From: JBPBQZ01 sp050955105
Lineage (GTDB): Bacteria > Pseudomonadota > Gammaproteobacteria > Burkholderiales > Burkholderiaceae
Assembly (NCBI GenBank): GCA_050955105.1
Contig: JBPBQZ010000033.1
Location: forward strand, 1-64,000
Direction of reading: 5' to 3'
DNA length: 64,000 bases
Below the pieces are notes generated by a model that saw only the letters and a program-made list of their open reading frames with translations, had not been told where the DNA came from and made no database searches. A program made the translations under genes and the position numbers. This document shows, in pieces, positions 32,596 through 41,223 of the stretch (its first letter is position 1; each line of letters starts with the position of its first letter).

Positions 32596-32982
32596 TACGT
32601 ATGCTGGAAGGCCGAAATTAATGGGTCTGTGCGGCTAGCCGATCGGCCCGTCAGACCCGGCCTCGTTGTGCTGCGCGGGTGAGCGGCTTCCCGTTCATCC
32701 GCCGCTTTCAAGTGGTTCAGTGGGCGCGATCGTGCGCTGTCTCGTAATGTCTGCGCTCGTTTCTCGCTTTACTCCTTCGCCGTTTTCCGCGCTGTCGCCT
32801 CGCAGTTTTTGCTAGTTCCAGGCCGTCCGCCGGTGCGGTAATTGTCCGCTCGACGCCGCGTCGCAAGCGGGCTAGGGAAGTCCCCAATAAGAGAAATATA
32901 GGGAATAGGCAACTATCGGTGGCCATTTCCACCCAATCGGGGATTTTCCAGCAGCACATACGAATAACAAGAGGAGACATCA
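32596..32982. other. Intergenic region between binding-protein copies 1 and 2
   Basis: About 390 bp with no convincing gene. It begins with a hairpin (32623-32658), continues with GC-rich sequence without repeats, and ends in an AT-richer stretch (about 32885-32980) containing the GAGGAGA ribosome-binding site for copy 2. A separate promoter for copy 2 may lie in that stretch, but I cannot define one. Confidence 0.6.
32623..32658 (+). terminator. Hairpin after binding-protein copy 1
   Basis: GGGTCTG (32623-32629) pairs with CAGACCC (32652-32658), and the loop contains a second small palindrome (CGGCTAGCCG). It sits 28 bp past the stop codon but lacks a T-run, so termination or transcript stabilisation are both possible. 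Confidence 0.4.
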
Positions 32983-34248
32983 ATGCGTGCACTTTTTCCA
33001 TCCATCCGTACTCGCCAGGCATTCACTGGCCCTCGCTTGCGCGCGCTTGCCGCTGCAAGCTGCGCGCTGCTTGCAGGTGTGGCCGCCGCCCCGGCGCTCG
33101 CTCAAGACAACTCGCCGATTCCAATCGGCATAGTAATGTCGAAGCAGGGCGTGTTCGCCGACGTAGGCCGTGACGGTGCGCGCGGCGCGATGATGGCGGT
33201 CGACGACGTCGATTCGAAGATCGATGGTCGCCCCGTCAAGCTGATCTGGTATGACGATCCCGATCCGCAATCGGCGCAGCAAAACACGCAGAAACTGATC
33301 GACAACGAAAAAGTCGTGGCGATCATGGGCGGCACCAACAGCGCCTCGTCGCTGGCCGAAGCATCGGTCGCCAAGCGCTCGAAAATCCCGCTCATCATCA
33401 TGACCGGCTCGGCCACGGAAATTACTGGCAAGTCGTGCAACCGGTATACCTTCCGCACCTATTTCAGCGCCGGCGTGGCGGCGCGCGCCTTGGTTCCGGA
33501 ACTGATCAAGAAAGGCAAGAAGTGGTACTTCCTGGCACCCAACTACGCGGCCGGGCAAGACGCCTATGCCGGCATGAAGGGCCAGCTCGACAAGATGGGT
33601 GGCACGGAAGTCGGCTATGACAAGCTGCCGCTCGGTACCACCGACTTCAGCAGCTTCATCTTGAAAATCCGTGATGCCAAGCCAGACGTCGTAGCCTTCA
33701 GCTTCGCCGGCCTGGACATCGACAACTTCCTCAAGCAGTGGGCGCAATATGGGATGAAAGACAAGATCCCGGTCGGTGATCCGTTCATGAGCGAATCGTC
33801 GTTGTGGGCCTTGGACAAAGACTCCGCCACCGGTACCTACGCGAAGATCTGGCAATACACCGATCCGAATCTGTCGCCTGCCGAAAAGAAATTCGTGACC
33901 GCTTATCGCGCCAAGTACAACCTGCCGCCGTCGATGGTGTCGTGGGAGGGCTGGATGACGATGCGCGCAATTCTCGACTCGATTCGCACTGGCAAGTCGA
34001 CCAGTCCCGCTTCGATCGTGCATCAGCTCGAAACCCTGCAATGGCATGATACGAAGCTTCCCAGCTACTATCGTGCGTGGGATCACCAGTTCATCCATCC
34101 GCTGCTGATCGTGAACGCACGCGCGCCGAAGGCCTCCGACAAATACGATCTGCTGGATATTGAGAAATCAGTACCCGAGACGAGCGCCGACGTCGAGAAG
34201 ATCTTCGGCTCGCAAGCGGAAGTTGGCTGCAATATGGACGCGCTGTAA
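32983..34248 (+). CDS. Branched-chain amino acid-type ABC transporter substrate-binding protein, copy 2
   Basis: A second 421-residue periplasmic binding protein, collinear with copy 1 and differing from it at only a modest fraction of positions by eye, most of them in the signal peptide and at scattered surface positions. It has its own signal peptide (ending ALAQ-D), ribosome-binding site (AAGAGGAGACATCA before the ATG) and the same two cysteines (GKSCNRYTF, EVGCNMDAL). Near-identical DNA blocks show recent tandem duplication or gene conversion. The ligand should be close to that of copy 1; family members bind amino acids, amides, or aromatic and aliphatic acids. Confidence 0.92.
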   Translation: MRALFPSIRTRQAFTGPRLRALAAASCALLAGVAAAPALAQDNSPIPIGIVMSKQGVFADVGRDGARGAMMAVDDVDSKIDGRPVKLIWYDDPDPQSAQQNTQKLIDNEKVVAIMGGTNSASSLAEASVAKRSKIPLIIMTGSATEITGKSCNRYTFRTYFSAGVAARALVPELIKKGKKWYFLAPNYAAGQDAYAGMKGQLDKMGGTEVGYDKLPLGTTDFSSFILKIRDAKPDVVAFSFAGLDIDNFLKQWAQYGMKDKIPVGDPFMSESSLWALDKDSATGTYAKIWQYTDPNLSPAEKKFVTAYRAKYNLPPSMVSWEGWMTMRAILDSIRTGKSTSPASIVHQLETLQWHDTKLPSYYRAWDHQFIHPLLIVNARAPKASDKYDLLDIEKSVPETSADVEKIFGSQAEVGCNMDAL

Positions 34249-34325
34249 CCGTACACTCCGTCATAAGAGACCGGGCGGCCAAGCGGCCGCACCGGCCCGA
34301 TTCTTTACCGAAGAGACACACGCCA

Positions 34326-35621
34326 ATGAATTGCCATCCACTGCCTGGCGACGCTGCAACGCCCATGCGCCGCCATCCCAAAAATCACTGCAACAGTCCT
34401 GTGCGGGCAGCCGCGGCACCGTTGGCATTGGCGTTATCGGCCGCATGCCTCACGGCGGCAATGCCGGCGCATGCGCAAGACGCCAACGCACCGGTGCCGA
34501 TCGGCATGGTGTTGTCGAAGCAGGGCAATTTCGCCGACGTCGGCACCTCCGGCGCGCGCGGCGCGATGATCGCGATCGACGAGGCCGGCGGCAAAGTGCT
34601 GGGGCGGCCGATCAAGCTCACCTGGTATGACGATCCCGATCCGCAAACCGCCCAGCAAAACATGAGCAAGCTGATCGACTCGGAGAAAGTCGTCGCCGTG
34701 GTCGGCGGCACCAACAGCGCGTCATCGCTCGGCGAAGCGGCGGTTGCCAAACACAGCAAGATACCGACGGTGATCTTCACCGGCTCCGCCAAGGAAATCA
34801 CTGGCAAGGACTGCAACCGCTACACCTTCCGCACTTACTACAGTGCCAACATCGCCTCGCGCGCCATCGTGGCGCCGATGATGTCGCACGGCAAGCGTTG
34901 GTATTTCCTTACCCCCAACTATGCAGCCGGCGCCGACGCCTATGCGGCAATGAAGACTGAGTTGCTCAAGCGCGGCGGACAGGAAATCGAGAACGACCGC
35001 ATCCCGGTGGGCAGCAGCGACTACAGCAGCGTGATTCTCAAAATTCGCGATGCCAAACCCGATGTGGTGGCCTTGAGCCTCACGGGCCTCGATACCGACA
35101 ACTTTCTCAAGCAATGGGCGCAGTACGGAATGAAGGACAAGATTCCGCTGGCTGATCCGTTCATGAACGACACTTCGCTGTGGTCGCTGGCGCCGGAAAA
35201 CGTCACAGGCACCTATGCCACCATCTGGCAATATGCCGACCCGCAGAACTCGGAGCCGGAAAAGCGCATGGTCGCCGCGTATCGTAAAAAATATGGATCG
35301 CCGCCATCGATCAATGTCTGGGAGGGCTGGACGTCGATGCGTGTCATCATCGATGCCATTAACGCCGCCAAGTCGACCGAGCCTGCCGCCATCGTGCACC
35401 AGTTGGAAACTCTGAAGTGGACCGACCGCGAACCGGCTGCCTACTACCGCGCCTGGGACCATCAATACATCCATCCGCTGTTGATCGTGCAAGGGCATCC
35501 GCCGAAAACCGAAAAATGGGATGTGCTGAGCGTGGTGCAACGCGTGCCAGGCAAAGGTGATGACATCGAGCAACTGTTCGGCGACAAGACCGAAGTCGGT
35601 TGTCATATGGATGAACTGTAA
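34326..35621 (+). CDS. Branched-chain amino acid-type ABC transporter substrate-binding protein, copy 3 (divergent)
   Basis: A third, more divergent member of the same family (431 residues). It retains the ligand-site order seen in copies 1 and 2 (PIGMVLSKQGNFADVGTSGA, WYDDPDPQTAQQNMSKL, VVGGTNSASSLGEAA, FLKQWAQYGMKDKIPLADPF) and the paired cysteines (GKDCNRYTF, EVGCHMDEL). The signal peptide has a longer n-region. It is followed after 23 bp by the acyl-CoA ligase gene, with which it is probably co-transcribed. Different residues around the cleft suggest that its ligand is related to, but not the same as, that of copies 1 and 2. Confidence 0.91.
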   Translation: MNCHPLPGDAATPMRRHPKNHCNSPVRAAAAPLALALSAACLTAAMPAHAQDANAPVPIGMVLSKQGNFADVGTSGARGAMIAIDEAGGKVLGRPIKLTWYDDPDPQTAQQNMSKLIDSEKVVAVVGGTNSASSLGEAAVAKHSKIPTVIFTGSAKEITGKDCNRYTFRTYYSANIASRAIVAPMMSHGKRWYFLTPNYAAGADAYAAMKTELLKRGGQEIENDRIPVGSSDYSSVILKIRDAKPDVVALSLTGLDTDNFLKQWAQYGMKDKIPLADPFMNDTSLWSLAPENVTGTYATIWQYADPQNSEPEKRMVAAYRKKYGSPPSINVWEGWTSMRVIIDAINAAKSTEPAAIVHQLETLKWTDREPAAYYRAWDHQYIHPLLIVQGHPPKTEKWDVLSVVQRVPGKGDDIEQLFGDKTEVGCHMDEL

Positions 35622-35644
35622 GAAACGGGGATTAAGCTGAAGCA

Positions 35645-37192
35645 ATGCGAGACGATTCGATATCCACCACGCCGCTTGCGGCATCTCACCTGAACGTCAA
35701 CGACCTGTTCATCGATCAGGTGTCCATTTGCGGCGCGCAGGTGGCCGTGCGTGCAGCGGAAGGAGACTGGACCTACGCGGACCTGCACGAACTCGTCAAT
35801 CGTCTCTGTGCGCTGCTGCAAGCGCGCGGCGTTCAGCGTGGTGACCGCGTGGCCCTGCTATCGGAAAACCGCCGCGAGTATGTGCTGACGCTGCTGGCGG
35901 CCGCGCGCTTGGGAGCGATTGCGGCCTGCCTCAACTGGCGGCAATCGCCCGACGAACTCGATCATTGCATCCAGCTCGTGCAGCCCAGACTGGCGCTGGT
36001 GTCGCCGCGCTATGTACCGCAGATCCCGCTCTTCAGAGCGATCGAGCGCGACAACATCTTCACCTTCGGCGACGCCTTCGACGCGCTGTTGCAAACGCAG
36101 TCGGCGGCCGAGCATGCGGGCGACGCGCATCCCGAAGACGGCTTGCACATCCTTTACACCAGCGGCACCACCGGCAAACCCAAAGCCGCACTGATCAGCC
36201 ACCGTGCCTTGATCGCGCGCGGCGCGGTGGGCGCGATGGACCGTGGCTACCGACGCGGTTCCACCTTTGTCGCCTGGGCGCCGATGTTCCATATGGTGTC
36301 GGCGGACAACGTACTGGTCACGCTGATCAACGGCGGCCAAGTCAACGTCGTCGATGGCTTCCAGCTCGACGCACTCTGCAACGCGGTGGAGCAAGAGCAG
36401 AACCTCGGTTGGCTGGTGCTGATGCCGGGCATGATCGACAAGGTCGTCGAAGCGCTCACGCAGCGCGGCATCCGTCCGCAGCCGATGGACGCCGTCGGCT
36501 GCATGGCCGATCTGATCCCGCGTCATCAGCTGGCGGAAGTCACGCGGCTTTTCAACGCGCCCTACCGCAACACCTTTGGTTCCACCGAAACCGGCCCCGC
36601 GCCGGGTGGCGGCGGCCTGGTGGGCGTGGGTGTCGTGCCGGAAAGCCTTGGCAAGCGGCAGAGTTCCCTGTGCCGTGTGCGCTTAGTGGATGTCGAGGGG
36701 CGCGACGTCGCGCCTGGCGAACCGGGCGAGCTTCTGTTGCGCAGCCCGACGCTGTTCAGCGGCTATTGGGGCATGCCAGAAGCCACCGCCGAAGCCTTCG
36801 AGGACGGCTGGTTCCATAGCGGCGATGTCTTCGTGCGCGAAGCCGATGGCGCGCTGCGCTTCGTCGACCGTCGCAAATACCTGATCAAGTCGGGCGGTGA
36901 AAATATCTACCCGGCCGAAATCGAACAGCTATTGCTCGCTTCGCCGCGCATCATCGACGCCGCGGTGGTGCGCCAGCAGGATGCGAAATGGGGCGAAGTA
37001 CCGGTCGCTTTCGTGATCGCCGCCGACGCCGACCTCACACCAGACGAAGTCATCGCGCTGTGCCACGGCAAAATCGCCAACTACAAGTTGCCGAAGGCGG
37101 TGCATTTCATTCTTGACACAGACATGCCGCGCAGCACCACCGGCAAGGTCATGCGCAATGTGCTCGAAGCGCAGTTGAAGGAACAAGCTTGA
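35645..37192 (+). CDS. Class I adenylate-forming acyl-CoA ligase (AMP-dependent synthetase)
   Basis: A 515-residue ANL-superfamily enzyme that activates a carboxylic acid with ATP and joins it to CoA. The AMP-binding P-loop YTSGTTGKPKAALISHRAL is at about 170, the acyl-adenylate motif NTFGSTETGPAPG near 308, HSGDVF near 393, the hinge DRRKYLIKSGGENIYPAEIE and the C-terminal catalytic lysine in PRSTTGKVMRN. The large-domain substrate pocket is not of a kind I can assign (fatty, aromatic or alicyclic acid). Its stop overlaps the next start (TGATG). Placed after three binding proteins and before a thiolase-like gene, it probably commits the imported acid to CoA-dependent degradation. Confidence 0.92.
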   Translation: MRDDSISTTPLAASHLNVNDLFIDQVSICGAQVAVRAAEGDWTYADLHELVNRLCALLQARGVQRGDRVALLSENRREYVLTLLAAARLGAIAACLNWRQSPDELDHCIQLVQPRLALVSPRYVPQIPLFRAIERDNIFTFGDAFDALLQTQSAAEHAGDAHPEDGLHILYTSGTTGKPKAALISHRALIARGAVGAMDRGYRRGSTFVAWAPMFHMVSADNVLVTLINGGQVNVVDGFQLDALCNAVEQEQNLGWLVLMPGMIDKVVEALTQRGIRPQPMDAVGCMADLIPRHQLAEVTRLFNAPYRNTFGSTETGPAPGGGGLVGVGVVPESLGKRQSSLCRVRLVDVEGRDVAPGEPGELLLRSPTLFSGYWGMPEATAEAFEDGWFHSGDVFVREADGALRFVDRRKYLIKSGGENIYPAEIEQLLLASPRIIDAAVVRQQDAKWGEVPVAFVIAADADLTPDEVIALCHGKIANYKLPKAVHFILDTDMPRSTTGKVMRNVLEAQLKEQA

Positions 37193-38436
37193 TGGATATG
37201 GACACAAGCAGTACGCCCTATCTGCGCGACAAATATGCAATCGTCGGCGTCGGCGAGACCGCTTACTTGCGCGGCTCCGGCAGGACGCCACGCGCAATGG
37301 CGCACGAGGCCGTCACGCGCGCGCTGGCCGACGCCGGCCTCAAGCCCTCGGACGTCGACGGCATGCTGTCGTACCAGATGGGCGATTCCACGCAATCGCC
37401 GTTCGTTGCCGGCGACCTCGGCATGCGTCTCAATTTCTATATGGACGTGATGGGCGGCGGCTCGTCCACCGAAGCCCTGGTCGGTCTGGCGATCGGCGCG
37501 ATCGAAGCCGGCATGTGCAAGACCGTGGCGATCTTCCGCGCGATGAACGGTTATTCCGGAATACGCATCGGCGGCACCGGGGCGGTGGCGGCGACACCGG
37601 TCGTCGACGAATTCCTGCACACGCGGCCATACGGGCATCGCAGCGCCGGGCAGATGTTTTCGCATACCTTCATGCGGCATATGTACGAATACGGCACCAC
37701 CTCGGCGCAGGTGGCCGCCGTCAAGGCGGCGCACAGCGAACATGCGTCGAACAATCCGAAAGCCTTATACAAGCAGCGCGTTACCGTCGACGACGTGCTG
37801 AACAGCCGCATGATCTGCAAGCCGCTGCACCTGCTCGATTGCTGCACCGAATCCGACAACGGCACCGCCATCATCGTCACGCGTGCCGAGCGCGCGCGCG
37901 ACTGCCGGCATCACCCGGTGCTTATCAGCGCCGTAGTCGGCCGTTGCAACAAGCCGCGCATGGACATGCATTATCAGCATGGTCCCATCACCGAAACCGC
38001 CGGCCGCTACGGGCGCGAAATTCTGTGGAAGAACGCCGGCGTGACACCGCAAGACATCGACATCACCGGCTCTTACGACGCTTTTACGTTCACCACCATG
38101 CTGCAGTTGGAAGACTATGGATTTTGCAAGAAAGGCGAGGGCGGTGACTACGTAAGCCACGGCCACATCCGCCTGGGCGAAAAGCGGCCGAACAACACCA
38201 GCGGCGGCCACCTGTGCGAAGGCTACACGCACGGCATCAGCATGGTGATCGAGAACGTACGGCAACTGCGTCACGATGTCGATGACTCTTGCCCGATCGG
38301 TGCCGACGGCCGCCGTCAACACACGCACGACTATCGCGAAGGCGGCTGCCGGCAGGTACGTCAGCCGCAACTGGCCGCCAATTTGGGATGGGCGTCGCCG
38401 GGCACCGGGTCGGCGATGGTGCTGCGCCGTGGATGA
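37192..38436 (+). CDS. SCP-x/thiolase-fold protein lacking the nucleophilic cysteine
   Basis: A 414-residue thiolase-superfamily protein of the SCP-x type. Family landmarks are YAIVGVGETAYLRGSGRTP, ADAGLKPSDVDGML, LLDCCTESDNGTAIIVTRA, ITGSYDAFTFTTMLQLEDYG, KGEGGDYV and NTSGGHLCEGYTHG. In true thiolases the nucleophile sits in a C-S-x-G-S/T-x-A block; here the equivalent segment reads VMGGGSSTEAL (residues 86-96), with Gly where Cys is expected. It may therefore be a retro-aldolase or other C-C lyase, as described for Ltp2-like proteins that pair with DUF35 partners, rather than a classical thiolase. The downstream DUF35 gene supports such a two-subunit complex. ATG at 37192 is preferred over the TTG one codon upstream. 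Confidence 0.87.
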   Translation: MDMDTSSTPYLRDKYAIVGVGETAYLRGSGRTPRAMAHEAVTRALADAGLKPSDVDGMLSYQMGDSTQSPFVAGDLGMRLNFYMDVMGGGSSTEALVGLAIGAIEAGMCKTVAIFRAMNGYSGIRIGGTGAVAATPVVDEFLHTRPYGHRSAGQMFSHTFMRHMYEYGTTSAQVAAVKAAHSEHASNNPKALYKQRVTVDDVLNSRMICKPLHLLDCCTESDNGTAIIVTRAERARDCRHHPVLISAVVGRCNKPRMDMHYQHGPITETAGRYGREILWKNAGVTPQDIDITGSYDAFTFTTMLQLEDYGFCKKGEGGDYVSHGHIRLGEKRPNNTSGGHLCEGYTHGISMVIENVRQLRHDVDDSCPIGADGRRQHTHDYREGGCRQVRQPQLAANLGWASPGTGSAMVLRRG

Positions 38437-38440
38437 AAAG

Positions 38441-38959
38441 ATGAGCACTGAGAAATACGACTACCTCGGCATGAGCCTGTTGCTCAATCCCGACGACAAG
38501 ATCAACCGCGAATACTTCGCACACTGCGCGGCGCATGACTTCAGACTGCAGGCTTGCGGCGGCTGTGGGCTGTTGCGTTACCCGCCCGGCCCTGGTTGCC
38601 CGTGGTGTGGCTCATCCGACTATGCATGGAAGCAGGTAGAGGGACGCGGCACCGTTTATTCCTACTACGAGGTCGCGCACGCGATTCAGCCCGGTTTCAA
38701 GCCGCACCTGCCTTATCTGGTGCTGTTGGTGGAGCTCGATACCCAGCGTGGTACACCGACCGAGCATGAAGGCTTGAGAATCCTGGCGAACTTGGTTAAG
38801 CCCGACGGCTCACTGGCCTCAGCTGAAGAGTTGGCCAAAGTGGGCATCGGTTCGCGCGTAAAAATGGTCTTCACTGACCTCGGCGCGGGCATGGCCCTGC
38901 CGCAGTGGACGCTGGATCAAGCGGTGGATCAACCGGCAGCCTGGCGCTTCCCGGAATGA
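38441..38959 (+). CDS. DUF35 zinc-ribbon/OB-fold partner of the thiolase-like protein
   Basis: A 172-residue protein with an N-terminal rubredoxin-like zinc ribbon (CGGCGLLRYPPGPGCPWCGS, four cysteines) followed by the OB fold of the DUF35 family (GRGTVYSYYEVAHAIQPGFK, LPYLVLLVELDTQ, IGSRVKMVFTDL). DUF35 proteins bind and activate thiolase-like or MaoC-like catalytic subunits acting on acyl-CoA. It starts 4 bp after the thiolase-like stop, so the pair is translationally coupled. The frame is open upstream, but the ATG at 38441 (MSTEKYDYLG) fits the family. Confidence 0.88.
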   Translation: MSTEKYDYLGMSLLLNPDDKINREYFAHCAAHDFRLQACGGCGLLRYPPGPGCPWCGSSDYAWKQVEGRGTVYSYYEVAHAIQPGFKPHLPYLVLLVELDTQRGTPTEHEGLRILANLVKPDGSLASAEELAKVGIGSRVKMVFTDLGAGMALPQWTLDQAVDQPAAWRFPE

Positions 38960-39074
38960 TTTGACCGAACGCGCGTGATGGTTCTAGCGATCAGGCCGCG
39001 CATTATCGAGAGTCTGGCGGGGGGTTCGACGAGACCGTACCGCCTCCTGTTCAAACGATTTCGAGGGGCAAGCG

Positions 39075-39866
39075 ATGGGCAATATCCTCAGCGGCAAGGC
39101 AGTCCTCAATGTGGGCGCGGCGCGCAGCATCGGCGCTGCCGAAGCGCGGCTATTCGCCAGCGAAGGCGCGTCGGTATTGGTGGCCGACATTCTCGATGAC
39201 CGAGGCAGCCAATTAGTCGAAGAGATCAACGCAGCAGGCGGAAAGGCCCGCTACATTCATCTCGATGCAAGAAAGGAAGCCGACTGGACGCGCGCCGTCG
39301 ATGAACTGTTGAACTGGTGCGGCACCATCGACGTGCTGGTGAACAACGTCGGCATCAACGACCGCAACACCATCATGAGCACGACCTTGGCAGACTGGAA
39401 CGCGATCTTCGAGACCAACTCGACGTCGATGTTCCTCGGCATCAAGGCAGTGGTGCCGGCGATGAAGAAAGCCGGCAAGGGATCGATCATCAATATCGGC
39501 TCGACCTCCAGTGTGACCGGCACGCCGTTCGCCGCTTATAGCTCGAGCAAGTGGGCAATGCGGGGCTTAGGAAAAATCGCCGCCATGGAGTTCGCCGCCG
39601 ATGGCATCCGCGTGAATACGCTGTGCCCGGGTTTCATCTTGACCGAATTCAACGAAAAACAGCCCTACGTCGAAGCGCTCAGGCAGAGCGTGCCGATGCG
39701 GCGCGCCGGGTCGGCGGACGAAGTCGCTCATCTCGCGCTGTATTTCGCGTCGGATGCGTCCAGCTACGTCACGGGCCAAGACGTCGTAATCGATGGCGCG
39801 TTGAGCATGCCGAGTTATGTATTAAGCGGATTCGCCGGCAAGGTCGCTGCAACGGGCAACGCGTAG
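39075..39866 (+). CDS. Short-chain dehydrogenase/reductase
   Basis: A 263-residue classical SDR: nucleotide-binding glycine-rich loop NVGAARSIGAAEARLF, NNVGINDRNT, catalytic Asn, Ser and Tyr-Lys in TNSTS, IGSTSSVTG and YSSSKWAMRG, then the C-terminal FASDASSYVTGQDVVIDGAL block. It probably oxidises or reduces a beta-hydroxy/keto-acyl-CoA or an alcohol/ketone released by the neighbouring lyase. The TGxxxGxG loop is altered to NVGAARSIG, still compatible with NAD(P)(H) binding. A GAGGGGCAA ribosome-binding site precedes the ATG. The cluster appears to end here; it is 115 bp from the DUF35 gene. Confidence 0.9.
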   Translation: MGNILSGKAVLNVGAARSIGAAEARLFASEGASVLVADILDDRGSQLVEEINAAGGKARYIHLDARKEADWTRAVDELLNWCGTIDVLVNNVGINDRNTIMSTTLADWNAIFETNSTSMFLGIKAVVPAMKKAGKGSIINIGSTSSVTGTPFAAYSSSKWAMRGLGKIAAMEFAADGIRVNTLCPGFILTEFNEKQPYVEALRQSVPMRRAGSADEVAHLALYFASDASSYVTGQDVVIDGALSMPSYVLSGFAGKVAATGNA

Positions 39867-39981
39867 CGGACATAGTCTGAATTTGTCAGTTTCCTCGGTG
39901 TCGATCGCGCGTAAGATGCCGACCGGCCGTACTAGACTTGCCAACTACGGTGAGCGCACGGCGAAACCGAGGAAGCCTCCA

Positions 39982-40245
39982 ATGTATATTCTTGATTTCG
40001 CGAACATTGCATCTCGCGTTCTGCTGCGCCTCTATATCGTCTTCTCGTGTTGGTCCGCCTTTCAGGTGTATTGGCGACGCGGCCGATATATCCATCTCGA
40101 GTTCGCGCCGAAGCGCATCAGAGGCACCAATTGGGAACCTCGGCGGCTGGCCTTCCTTCGCAAGTTTCGCCTGGTGGCCGTGATCAGCCTGATTGTTCGG
40201 GCCGGCTGTCTCGGGTGGTTTGTGGTTGAGGCGTTGGCCAACTAA
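39982..40245 (+). CDS. Small hypothetical inner-membrane protein
   Basis: An 87-residue protein that I do not recognise. Two hydrophobic segments (about residues 7-24 and 62-84) flank a strongly basic, Arg-rich loop (WRRGRYIHLEFAPKRIRG, WEPRRLAFLRKF). By the positive-inside rule the loop should face the cytosol. The ATG at 39982 has a good GAGGAAG ribosome-binding site; an in-frame start at 39883 is less likely. It has no close functional neighbour. Confidence 0.6.
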   Translation: MYILDFANIASRVLLRLYIVFSCWSAFQVYWRRGRYIHLEFAPKRIRGTNWEPRRLAFLRKFRLVAVISLIVRAGCLGWFVVEALAN

Positions 40246-40480
40246 AACCTCGACGATGCTCGAATCGTTCGTCACCTTTGCGTCGATGATGCTCTGCGTT
40301 TGTCGCAGCATTGCGACCAGCACATCGCCTTTTCCGAATCGCTCGATTCCCTCGGGCTCAAGCCGCGACAGACGAGGCCGCCACCGCCGCGCTCAGGCTG
40401 TACTTGTCCGCTCAGATCGGTGCAGAAATTCCTCATAGAATATGGGCAGTTGCGGTTGACTTCGCGACCAGGAGATTACG

Positions 40481-40960
40481 ATGGCTGAGCTTGTAACATG
40501 CCTGTGGTTCGATCATGGCAAAGCACGCGAGGCGGCGGAATTTTACGCCGCTACCTTCCCTGATAGCCATGTCGGCGCAGGCCATACATCCCCTTCGCCC
40601 AGCGTCGGGCAGGGTGAGGAGCTGACAGTCGAATTCACCGTGCTCGGCCGGCGCCTCCTCGGACTCAACGGCGGCCCCAACTTCAAGGCGAACGAAGCGG
40701 TGAGCTTCATGGTCGAGACTGCCAGTCAGGAAGAGACCGACCAATATTGGAACGCCATCGTCGGCAATGGCGGAGCGGAAGCGCCTTGCGGCTGGTGCAA
40801 GGACCGCTGGGGCTTTTCCTGGCAGATCACGCCCAGGCGCATGCTCGACATCATCTTCAACGGGCCCGACCGTGATGCCGCAAGGCGTGCGATGGAGGCG
40901 ATGTTTACGATGAAGAAGATCGATATCGCCGCGATAGAACGCGCGGCGGCGGGGAAGTAA
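40481..40960 (+). CDS. VOC-superfamily PhnB-like protein
   Basis: A 159-residue glyoxalase/VOC protein of the kind called 3-demethylubiquinone-9 3-methyltransferase domain or PhnB-like: VTCLWFDHGKAREAAEFYAA at the start, LGLNGGPNFKANEAVSFMVE near 65 and CGWCKDRWGFSWQITPRRML near 104-123. The enzymatic function of this group is not settled. The ribosome-binding site CAGGAG (GACCAGGAGATTACG before the ATG) supports the start. It is on the same strand as, but unconnected to, the SDR cluster, and marks the edge of the accessory patch. Confidence 0.87.
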   Translation: MAELVTCLWFDHGKAREAAEFYAATFPDSHVGAGHTSPSPSVGQGEELTVEFTVLGRRLLGLNGGPNFKANEAVSFMVETASQEETDQYWNAIVGNGGAEAPCGWCKDRWGFSWQITPRRMLDIIFNGPDRDAARRAMEAMFTMKKIDIAAIERAAAGK

Positions 40961-41223
40961 GGGCCGTACCGTCAAGCGTATCCAAAAACTGAGCCAGCTC
41001 GTGTCGCTCCGGCCGGCCAATTCGACTGGCAGCAAATTACGTGGGTCAACAGCTCAACGTGAGTTGCAATTCTGACGACTCAATGCGCAACACGAAATAG
41101 ATGACATGCCGGCCATGGCGCCCGAAAATTTAAGAAAATGTTCTGACTTTGAGCGCTCTCGACCGTAAGCCCATGCGGTTCTTAGATGAATGATTAGAAT
41201 GTCCATTTGAGCGGAGCACAGCG

